Origin: Bacteroidales bacterium
Lineage (GTDB): Bacteria > Bacteroidota > Bacteroidia > Bacteroidales > UBA3663
Length of the DNA stretch: 64,000 nt
Assembly: GCA_017449065.1 (NCBI GenBank)
Contig: JAFSKF010000038.1
Span: 1-64,000, forward strand
Direction of reading: 5' to 3'
Shown: positions 24,292-31,433 of the stretch, in pieces
Numbering within the stretch: the stretch's first letter is position 1
How the letters are laid out: each line of letters starts with the position of its first letter
Notes under the pieces: model-generated
The model's input: the letters and a program-made list of their open reading frames with translations, nothing else
Told to the model about the DNA's origin: nothing
The model's database searches: none
Position numbers and translations under genes: made by a program

Positions 24292-25221
24292 ATGGCAGAA
24301 CTAAGACACTTTTCGCTGATGCAACTTCAGCAGTTGCTTAACGGCGATGGCGGGCTGACGGAAAACGGTTCGGCTTCACAGAACGCGATGCTGGTCGGCA
24401 ACTACATCTCGCAGAACCTGGTCATATCCCGCAAAATCGAGCCGCAGATTGTGTTTGAGCAGTTCAAGCACGGGCCGATGCTCATGCCTGAGATGCGCGT
24501 GATCATCGTGACGCAGGGCTGGGTGGAGCCGACCATCAACCTGAAGCCCTGCCACTTCGAAGCCGGACAGCTGGTGTTTGTGGGGCGCAACGGCATCATA
24601 CAGGCCGAGCATGCGTCGGACGACGTGCGCGGCATCGGTTTTTCATTGAGCGATGATCTCTTCTCGCTTGCCGTCGGCAGCCACCTGCCCAAGGCCTTCG
24701 ACGGACATCTGCGCGACTTCAATTTTCCCCTGTCGGCCGAAGAGTTCGATTTTCTGGATCGCATCCACTATCTGCTCTATCAGAATATGCAACAAACAGA
24801 GCATGATGCGCAGGTCACGCTCAGCCTCATCAGCTCGTTCCTCTGGTACATCAACCAGCTGTGGCGGCAATACGAGACCATCACGCGCCAGACGCAGACC
24901 CACGAGCAGCGCATCTTCTCCGACTTCATACAGCTGGTCAATCGCGATGCTCCCCGGCAGCATCAGGTGGAATACTATGCCTCGCAGCTCTGCCTCGCTC
25001 CCCGCTATGTCAGTACGCTCATCCGACAGGTCAGCGGCAAACCTCCCAAGGAGTGGATTGACGAGGCCCTGCTCACTCACATCAAGATCGAACTCAGGCA
25101 CACCGACAAGACGGTGGCGCAAATCTCCGACGACACTAACTTCCCCAATCCCTCTTTCTTCTCGAAGTTCTTTAAACGCCTCACCGGCATGACGCCCGGC
25201 GAGTATCGGCAATACAGATAA
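24292..25221 (+). CDS. AraC-family regulator, divergent to the exporter operon
   Basis: The 309-residue protein has an N-terminal cupin-like sensing domain (about 30-130) and a C-terminal AraC double helix-turn-helix (about 205-309: VEYYASQLCLAPRYVSTLIRQ, then VAQISDDTNFPNPSFFSKFFKRLTGMTPGEYR). The start is chosen by the promoter at 24265. Its position makes it the likely regulator of the TolC-HlyD-ABC operon, perhaps in response to the exported compound. Confidence 0.87.
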   Translation: MAELRHFSLMQLQQLLNGDGGLTENGSASQNAMLVGNYISQNLVISRKIEPQIVFEQFKHGPMLMPEMRVIIVTQGWVEPTINLKPCHFEAGQLVFVGRNGIIQAEHASDDVRGIGFSLSDDLFSLAVGSHLPKAFDGHLRDFNFPLSAEEFDFLDRIHYLLYQNMQQTEHDAQVTLSLISSFLWYINQLWRQYETITRQTQTHEQRIFSDFIQLVNRDAPRQHQVEYYASQLCLAPRYVSTLIRQVSGKPPKEWIDEALLTHIKIELRHTDKTVAQISDDTNFPNPSFFSKFFKRLTGMTPGEYRQYR

Positions 25222-25244
25222 CGCACCTGCCCTTCTGCGCATTC

Positions 25245-25535
25245 TTCATGATGCCGATGTTGTGAAAAATTTTAACATTTCCGCCCACATCAGTTCGATG
25301 TAGGCTCCCCTGTTAACATTCCTTTACATATCGGACCGATGTAGCGTCGTTTGTTAAAAAGTGTTTCCACATCGATTCGATGTAGCGCCGATTGTTAACA
25401 GATGTTATCACATCGGTCCGATGTGGGCTCAGTTGGATAAATTTGAGGCCAAATCGGACCGATGTAGGGTTAGTTGGAAGAGTTTGGGACTAAATCGAGC
25501 CGATGTAGGCTCAGTTGGAAGAGATTGGAGCAAAA
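25245..25535. repeat. 41-bp tandem array of seven units with an ATCGGnCCGAT dyad
   Basis: CGATGT begins at 25255, 25296, 25337, 25378, 25419, 25460 and 25501, exactly 41 bp apart. Most units carry a dyad such as CACATCGGTCCGATGTG. Outside the dyad the units have drifted: early ones have TGTTAACA, later ones CAGTTGGAAGAG. The array fills the space between the convergent araC and DUF1643 genes. Confidence 0.9.
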
Positions 25536-25575
25536 TCAGGATTTTATATGAGAAATTAATCATTATGAGTAACTT

Positions 25576-26289
25576 TTATACCAAAGTGCCGAGCAGTTCC
25601 AGTGCTTGGTTCACGTTCTTCTCCTCAATGTGTTTGCCGTCCCACAACAGAAGTACAGGCAACCCTGTCGGAACGGGGATCCCATCTTTATCGACTTCGC
25701 CAATAGAATATACTTCCATACCATTAGATAAGCCAAGGAAGCTAACTTGGTTACATCCTTGATTCTTCATCTCTTGGATTATTTCCCATGGAATCATTGT
25801 GTAATTGTTCAGCAATTCATAGCGGGCATATAGAGGATGTCGGGGATGACCAAGTCTTGTGAGCGCTCCGATTTGTTTCCATTGCGGGTGGAGGGGCTGT
25901 AGCAGGTCGGTAATATCGCGCAGGCAGGTTTTAAGATAATTCCGGGTTTCGATTGCATTGCCGTACGCCAAGAGTATGACGGGTTGGCGGATATTGCAGA
26001 ATTCTGCCTGAATGATACTCAGATTTTTGCTGTGAAGGCCATCGTCGCATTCCCGATGTAGGCCGTCTGGGTTCGTGCTTCGTTGGGGATAGATATTAAA
26101 CATTGCAAAGCCATCAAACCCGTTTATTTCCGCAAAACCCATTACTTTCTGTATAGTTGGATCTGGTTTTTCATTGTCTGCGGTGCTGGGATTCAAACCA
26201 ATAACATACAAAATGTGTGTTCCTTCCTTTTTCAGCATGTAGCGGACATTTTCCATGTCTCCAATCATCGCAATATTGTCATATTCCAT
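25576..26289 (-). CDS. DUF1643 family protein
   Basis: The 237-residue soluble protein contains the DUF1643 signature (VIGLNPSTADNEKPDPTI, GFDGFAMFNIYP, VILLAYGNA). The family is widespread but its activity is unknown. I start at ATG 26289 because a TAATTTTG -7 element lies at 26313-26320, inside the longer open frame. A C-terminal extension of about 70 residues (CNQVSFLGLSNGMEVYSIG onward) is additional to the basic domain. No partner gene is adjacent on the same strand. Confidence 0.75.
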   Translation of the reverse strand: MEYDNIAMIGDMENVRYMLKKEGTHILYVIGLNPSTADNEKPDPTIQKVMGFAEINGFDGFAMFNIYPQRSTNPDGLHRECDDGLHSKNLSIIQAEFCNIRQPVILLAYGNAIETRNYLKTCLRDITDLLQPLHPQWKQIGALTRLGHPRHPLYARYELLNNYTMIPWEIIQEMKNQGCNQVSFLGLSNGMEVYSIGEVDKDGIPVPTGLPVLLLWDGKHIEEKNVNQALELLGTLV

Positions 26290-26312
26290 TGTAAGTCTTA
26301 TATTTCTCGCCC

Positions 26313-26320
26313 CAAAATTA
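26313..26320 (-). promoter_or_regulatory. -7 element TAATTTTG for the DUF1643 gene
   Basis: Minus-strand consensus about 24 bases before ATG 26289. Confidence 0.55.
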
Positions 26321-26764
26321 CTCAAAATATTTCAATTTCTCATGGAAACTCCTAAAAAACTGACAAATTCTTATAATATTTGTAGTATTGGAGATAAAAT
26401 TGTATCATTTATTTCCTCAAATGTAATATTTCCGTATAAACACGTTTATAGATAATAAAAAGGATACGCCCGAAAAACAGAATAGCCTTCTAAGAGGGTG
26501 AACGATGTCTGTGGAATTGGGGAAAGATAAGGTATAAAAAAGGAAAGATACGGGTTCGTTCAGGTTAGGCCAAACGACCTCATAAATAAGGGCGGGTGCT
26601 CTCATATATTGGAGCGCCCGCCCTAATAGGCTGGAGCGGCCGGACGAATCCGAATTCTATTCTATATGCTTATCTCCCGATTTAGACAGAGTCTCGCTTC
26701 AGTCCGCTGTATCATATACTCCGGGATTGCAGTATATCCAAGTCCAATGCTCTTACAAGTTCGC
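26321..26764. other. gene-free AT-rich stretch with one GC-rich hairpin
   Basis: No supported ORF. The only clear structure is the hairpin at 26589-26624. The left half is strongly AT-rich; the right half is the 3' UTR of the LRR gene. Confidence 0.5.
26589..26624. terminator. hairpin downstream of the LRR gene
   Basis: AGGGCGGGTGCTC pairs with GAGCGCCCGCCCT with one mismatch; the following T-run is weak (TTATTTAT on the minus strand), so terminator function is probable but not certain. Confidence 0.6.
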
Positions 26765-28780
26765 TTACTTGTGCAACACTTTTTTTCCGTCTTTCACATA
26801 AAGACCCTTCTCGGGAGCAACCACACGCTTGCCGTCCAGAGAGTACCAAGAAGAATCGTTATTGTCAGCCTTTACGCCTACGATGCCGGTCTCGATGTTG
26901 AAGAAGTTTTTCCAAACGTCGGCCTGCTTATAGGCATTGAGCGAGGCGGCTGGCACATAGAGCTGGCACGTCTCAGAGGGGACGTCGCCCAGACTCTCGC
27001 CGTCGACCACGGGCGGAACGAGGGCGGCCACACGCAGCTCCTTGACGTTGTTGCACCCTTGGAAGGTGTTGCCTGCTATCTTCTTCATTCCCTTGCCGAT
27101 GATGACGGTCTCAAGATTGCTCTGCCATACCAGGTCATTGTCGTAAAGCTCCTCCACGTAGTCACCAAAGGTTATCTTCTTCTGGCCATATTTGAAGGCT
27201 TCGCGGTTGCCAGGCGTTTTATAGGGACGCCCCACGTACAGTTCCTCAAAACCAGTGTAATCCGATTCGTTGTCAATGGCCCACTCCAGCAGGTTGGGAC
27301 CGTCCTCCAGGGTCAGCTTCTTCGCGCCGCCATAGTAGAACACCCAACCTCCCATATAGTCCACGCTGGCTGGTATTGTGATATCGTCAAACGAACAATA
27401 CATGAAAGCACCATAGTTAATGCGCTTCAGCGTTGGGGGCAGGCTGATGGTAGTGATGCCGCTGCTTTTGAAGGCTTCATCGCCAATCTCGGTCACGCCC
27501 TCGGGAATGACGATGCTCTTCAGAGCCGTCGTTTCCTGGAAAGCCTTGTTGCCGATGCGCTTGATGCCGTTGCCCAAGATGCAAGTTTCCAACTGATTAC
27601 AGTAGATCAGGTCCTCATCGTATATCTGATCCACGCTGTTGCCGAACGCAATCTTCTTGATAGGGAGCGAACGGAAGGCATTGTTGCCCTCTGCCGTCTG
27701 GTAAGGACGGCCGATGTAGATTTCCTCGAATGAGTTCATGTAAGGCCAGTTGTCGCAGATGCGGTCCCACTTTAGCGTTGTCTCGCCGTCGGCAAAGGTC
27801 ACCTTCTTCAGTTTGCTGCAATACTCGAAGGGGCATGCGCCCAACTCTTCCACGCTGCCGGGTATCGTTATCTCCACGAGGCTGCTGTTCTGGAACATGT
27901 TGTTGCCCATCTTCTTCAGCGTTGAGGGCAGGCTGATGGTAGTGATGCCGCTGCTGTTGAAGGCTTCATCGCCAATCTCTGTCACGCCCTCGGGAATGAC
28001 AATGCTCTTCAGAGCCGTCGTTTCCTGGAAAGCCTTGTTGCCGATGCGCTTGATGCCCTTGCCCAGAATGCAGGTCTCAAGCTGGTCGCAGTAGATCAGG
28101 TCCTCATTGTAAATCTGATCTACGCTGTCGCCAAAGGTAATCTTCTTCATTTTGAGCGAGCGGAAGGCATTGTTGCCCTCTGCCGTCTGATAGGGACGAC
28201 CTATGTAGAGTTCTTCGAAAGCATCGAGATAGACCCATTCGCCAATGCCGTTCCACCTCAAGAGAGTCTCGCCGTCGGCCACGGTCAGCTTCTTCAGGCC
28301 GCTGCAATACTGCAGTATGGTGGCCCCGATGCTATCGACCGATGCAGGGATGGTCAGCTCGGTGAGGGCATTGCAACTCTGAAAAGCACAGGCCTCGATG
28401 GTCCTGACGTTCTTTCCGATAGAGACCGATGTCAGCCCTTCACTTCCCTGGAAGGCAATTCCCATGATGCCCACCACGGGGATTTTCTCGCCCGAGCCTT
28501 CCACCGTGGGTGTATCGATATCGTCGCTTTCCGACCACACGATGCTGTCGGCTATCGACACGTCGCCCGAATAGCTGTTCCAGTCCTGAAGGACAAGGAA
28601 CTTGCCTGCTTCATACTCATAGCCATAGTGCCAGCGGCTGCTCACCCAGGCCTGGCCATTGATGTTCTGATACCACACGCCTCCAATGTTGTGAACCATA
28701 GGATGGGTGTCCATCTCCTTGATTGCCCAGCAGCTCAGGGAGGTCATGACAAGCGATAAGACAAGTAAAAACCTTTTCAT
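26765..28780 (-). CDS. BspA-type leucine-rich-repeat surface protein
   Basis: The 671-residue secreted protein has a signal peptide (to about residue 19) and LRR_5/BspA-type repeats (TTALKSIVIPEGVTEIGDEA, TTISLPSTLKKMGNNMF). A 163-residue block occurs twice almost unchanged. The C-terminus WYSLDGKRVVAPEKGLYVKDGKK is a short tail common on exported Bacteroidetes proteins. Proteins of this type often bind host or other cell-surface ligands. It lies downstream of the two AraC-type regulator genes in the same orientation, with a 122-base gap holding a long palindrome. Confidence 0.85.
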   Translation of the reverse strand: MKRFLLVLSLVMTSLSCWAIKEMDTHPMVHNIGGVWYQNINGQAWVSSRWHYGYEYEAGKFLVLQDWNSYSGDVSIADSIVWSESDDIDTPTVEGSGEKIPVVGIMGIAFQGSEGLTSVSIGKNVRTIEACAFQSCNALTELTIPASVDSIGATILQYCSGLKKLTVADGETLLRWNGIGEWVYLDAFEELYIGRPYQTAEGNNAFRSLKMKKITFGDSVDQIYNEDLIYCDQLETCILGKGIKRIGNKAFQETTALKSIVIPEGVTEIGDEAFNSSGITTISLPSTLKKMGNNMFQNSSLVEITIPGSVEELGACPFEYCSKLKKVTFADGETTLKWDRICDNWPYMNSFEEIYIGRPYQTAEGNNAFRSLPIKKIAFGNSVDQIYDEDLIYCNQLETCILGNGIKRIGNKAFQETTALKSIVIPEGVTEIGDEAFKSSGITTISLPPTLKRINYGAFMYCSFDDITIPASVDYMGGWVFYYGGAKKLTLEDGPNLLEWAIDNESDYTGFEELYVGRPYKTPGNREAFKYGQKKITFGDYVEELYDNDLVWQSNLETVIIGKGMKKIAGNTFQGCNNVKELRVAALVPPVVDGESLGDVPSETCQLYVPAASLNAYKQADVWKNFFNIETGIVGVKADNNDSSWYSLDGKRVVAPEKGLYVKDGKKVLHK
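27438..28110. repeat. 489-bp in-gene duplication in the LRR gene (two nearly identical blocks)
   Basis: The segment from about 27440 recurs 489 bp later (AGGCTGATGG at 27441 and 27930) with only scattered substitutions over roughly 180 bp, and the protein repeat unit is 163 residues. It indicates recent duplication or ongoing homogenisation. Confidence 0.75.
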
Positions 28781-28863
28781 AATTAAATAGTTTGCAGTTA
28801 ATAATTATTAGGATTTATTCGCAGCGAAAATAACTAAAAAATTCCTTGAGGGACTGCCATATA

Positions 28864-28906
28864 CTGAAAATCGACTGCCAAACGCATTTTGGCAGTCGAT
28901 TTTCAG
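28864..28906. repeat. 19-bp perfect palindrome overlapping the Kelch-AraC gene stop
   Basis: The arm at 28864-28882 (CTGAAAATCGACTGCCAAA) is the exact reverse complement of 28888-28906, with a 5-base spacer. It covers the last codon and stop of the regulator gene (stop at 28903) and has no T-run, so it is either an RNA 3'-end structure or a DNA-binding site upstream of the LRR gene. Confidence 0.85.
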
Positions 28907-30636
28907 CGTTTTTGCTGCATACTGATCCAATCTCGGGTCGTCATGCCCGTGGCTTCCTTGAAGATGCGGAAGAAGGAGCGTTCGCTCGAAAAGCCCGCAT
29001 CCAGATAGATGACTGAGACGGGCTTGTCCGGATATTGCGACAACTGCCTTTTCACATACTCCACACGATAGGCATTGATGAATTGCGTGAATGTCTGTCC
29101 CCGTTCCGACTTAATGCAGTCGGTGACATAGTGCGTATTGGTGGCGAGGGCAGCCGCCACGTCCGAAACCTTCAGCTCGCTGTTGCGGAATAGCTGTTGC
29201 CGATCCATCAAATCGCAGAGGCGAGGGAATAGGCCGGGAACAGAGACGCCGTTACTTCCCGCGCCCGGCTCTTCTGCATTCCTGCTTCTCCCTACGTCGG
29301 CAGGAGAGGCTGTACGACGATAGAGCAACACCGCTATGGCCCAAATGACCGCCATGAGCGACAGGCCAAGAACCCACCATATCCAAGGGGAAGTGTTGCT
29401 TGCCGACTTTCCGTCATCATGCAGTCGGATAAGCCAAGCCGAGGCGACAGGTTCGTAGTTCGTGCTGAACAAGCCCTCTTCAAAGTTGCCGCCAACGATA
29501 GCCAGATTGCCGTCGGCTGTCAGCACGGGAGTATTGAACCCGCAGTCGGGCAACGGGTCGGTGTAGTAAACGACCAAGGGAGCGGGCTGTTTGCTATAGT
29601 ACACGCAGAGCAGATAGAGCCGCTTCTCCCGGTCGATGCCTGGCACGTATGCCCGTCGGGTTTGTCGGTCGCAGGTGACGGAACCGTACCAGTCGATAAG
29701 ACCGCCAATGCCGCTCTCCTTAGGAATAGGGCAGAGGGTTGGCAGCAGGGAGAACACCGTATCGTGCACCTGTAGGATGGCACTCTGTCCCATCGACTGG
29801 CCGGACTGTTCCGGCAGGTGATCATACACCACATTGTCGCGAGCCAGAATCAGGTACGTATAATCGCCTATCGTTTCGTCGCCAATAAAGCCGTCGGCAT
29901 TGCTGCGTATAGGAGTGGCATTGCTGACGGGTTTCCATTCGCGAAACAATGGAACCAGGAAGGGTTCTCCCTTCAGACGATCTACGATGGCGGAACTATC
30001 GCCAAGCATCTGCCCGCGTGTGCCCTGACAGCCGAAGATAAGGACATTGTCGGGCGCGATGCGCAGGATATAGGGAGCCGTTCGTTCAACGCTGGCATCT
30101 TTCAGGTACGAGAACGTGTGGTTGCCGTCAAACAGTTCGATGCCGTCCTTACCGTACCAGTTGCCGCTGATGACCACGCGCCCGCTGTCCGTCTCCGAAC
30201 CGAAAGCCATTGCCCGCTTCAGGCACATGCAGCCGTAATGGCCGAAGGAGTGCGTAGCGGGATGGTAAATCTCTGCCTCGAAGGTCTGACCGATGCCCAG
30301 GTTGTCCTTGTGGCCTCCTGCCATCAGCACCGATCCGTTCCTCAGCAGCACAGCCATCCCGTCGTCGTGCGGATAAGCCATCTGTACGGTGTGCCAGTCG
30401 CCGTCCTTCAGGTATTCCACCGTCGGTGTGGGAACAAACCCCGTGGTATGTCCGCCCAATACGGTCAGTTCGCCATCGGCCACCAGTGTCTGATGTCCCG
30501 AGCGCGGAATGCTGAGATCCGGCAGCCGTTCTGCCGCAATCTTTATGAACCTGCACGTATCTGCCGGTGCTGCGAGTGCCGACTGCATTAGCATCAGCAG
30601 CGCTATAAATATAATAATGTGTGTCGCTCTCTTCAT
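28903..30636 (-). CDS. membrane-spanning AraC-type regulator with periplasmic Kelch-like sensor
   Basis: The 577-residue protein has a signal sequence (to about 22), about 385 periplasmic residues with Kelch/galactose-oxidase-like propeller strands (LTVLGGHTTG, SVLMAGGHKD, LAIVGGNFEEG), a transmembrane helix at about 418-439, and a cytoplasmic AraC HTH domain at about 488-575 (LKVSDVAAALATNTHYVTDCIK; YLDAGFSSERSFFRIFKEATG). It therefore seems to sense something outside the inner membrane and bind DNA inside, without a kinase step. It is translated 23 bases after the HTH gene at 30660 and precedes the LRR surface protein, its likely target. Confidence 0.8.
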   Translation of the reverse strand: MKRATHIIIFIALLMLMQSALAAPADTCRFIKIAAERLPDLSIPRSGHQTLVADGELTVLGGHTTGFVPTPTVEYLKDGDWHTVQMAYPHDDGMAVLLRNGSVLMAGGHKDNLGIGQTFEAEIYHPATHSFGHYGCMCLKRAMAFGSETDSGRVVISGNWYGKDGIELFDGNHTFSYLKDASVERTAPYILRIAPDNVLIFGCQGTRGQMLGDSSAIVDRLKGEPFLVPLFREWKPVSNATPIRSNADGFIGDETIGDYTYLILARDNVVYDHLPEQSGQSMGQSAILQVHDTVFSLLPTLCPIPKESGIGGLIDWYGSVTCDRQTRRAYVPGIDREKRLYLLCVYYSKQPAPLVVYYTDPLPDCGFNTPVLTADGNLAIVGGNFEEGLFSTNYEPVASAWLIRLHDDGKSASNTSPWIWWVLGLSLMAVIWAIAVLLYRRTASPADVGRSRNAEEPGAGSNGVSVPGLFPRLCDLMDRQQLFRNSELKVSDVAAALATNTHYVTDCIKSERGQTFTQFINAYRVEYVKRQLSQYPDKPVSVIYLDAGFSSERSFFRIFKEATGMTTRDWISMQQKR

Positions 30637-30659
30637 TGCCTTTGTCGATTAATCAGACC

Positions 30660-31208
30660 TCACAGCCGGAAGCGACCCACGTCGCCCTCTTTCTGCAGGA
30701 ATGCCCTGCGCTCGGAGGCCGACATATTGTATTCGCGGCGGAGCGCCAGATACATGTTGTTGGGCGAGCCGAGACCGCTGCGGCGTGCCACCTCGTCGAA
30801 GGGCAGGACGGTGTAGCGCAGCAGTTCGTCCACCATGCGCATCTGGAAGAGCTGCCGGAAGCGCACGCCCTTGATGCCCGTCAGGATGAAGACCATCGCG
30901 CCCACCTCCTCGGTCTTCAGTCCGTGGCGGTCGGCGAAGGCCTGCATGTCCGACTGTCCCGCCGAGAGGTAGTTGAGGTAGTCGTCCATGATGCGGATGC
31001 CCGTGGGGCTGGTGCGCCGCTCCACCGCCACGTATTGCCACCGCCCGTCCTCTTCGTAGCGCTTCCGCTGCGCGAAGGGCGTGATGTACAGGTCGTTGAA
31101 GGTGAACTGCGGCTCCGACTTCAGTTCGCGGTTCACGATTTTGCGCCCCTCTTGGCCGAAGTAGGGCCGTGTGTGGTTGCGCGTCTTCCAGGAATTTCCT
31201 TTTGCCAT
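30660..31208 (-). CDS. AraC-type DNA-binding protein without a sensor domain
   Basis: The 182-residue protein has a basic N-terminal arm (to about 65) and a divergent AraC-type double HTH (about 80-175: MQAFADRHGLKTEEVGAMVF and FDEVARRSGLGSPNNMYLAL). No ligand-binding domain or signal is present. It is the first gene of a two-gene operon with the membrane AraC regulator, which suggests that the two act together or on the same sites. A 41-bp repeat array lies directly upstream. Similar short proteins are not well characterised. Confidence 0.65.
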   Translation of the reverse strand: MAKGNSWKTRNHTRPYFGQEGRKIVNRELKSEPQFTFNDLYITPFAQRKRYEEDGRWQYVAVERRTSPTGIRIMDDYLNYLSAGQSDMQAFADRHGLKTEEVGAMVFILTGIKGVRFRQLFQMRMVDELLRYTVLPFDEVARRSGLGSPNNMYLALRREYNMSASERRAFLQKEGDVGRFRL

Positions 31209-31237
31209 ATAGATTTCAGTTATTTTTTATTCTTTTT

Positions 31238-31425
31238 CGTCAGCGAGAATGTACATCGTCCCGATATTTATTCTCTGTCGTTACGGAGAATGTACATGGC
31301 TCCGATATTTATTCTCTGTCGTTACGGAGAATGTACATGGTCCCGATATTTATTCTCTGTCGTTACGGAGAATGTATATCGCTCCGATATTTATTCTCTG
31401 TCCCGACGGAGAATGTTTTTCGGGG
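31238..31425. repeat. 41-bp tandem array of five units
   Basis: GAGAATGT begins at 31245, 31286, 31327, 31368 and 31409, exactly 41 bp apart. Units read GTTACGGAGAATGTACATGG followed by a CCGATATTTATTCTCTGTC-type half, so ATTCTC/GAGAAT half-sites face each other. It occupies the 5' region of the regulator operon (start 31208) and the 3' side of the DUF5686 gene. No TAnnTTTG promoter is visible between the array and the start. Confidence 0.9.
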
Positions 31426-31433
31426 CTATGCGG

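Noticed and set aside
26190-26205. tRNA T-arm-like GATTCAAACC
   Set aside because: It lies inside the DUF1643 coding sequence and no cloverleaf can be built around it.
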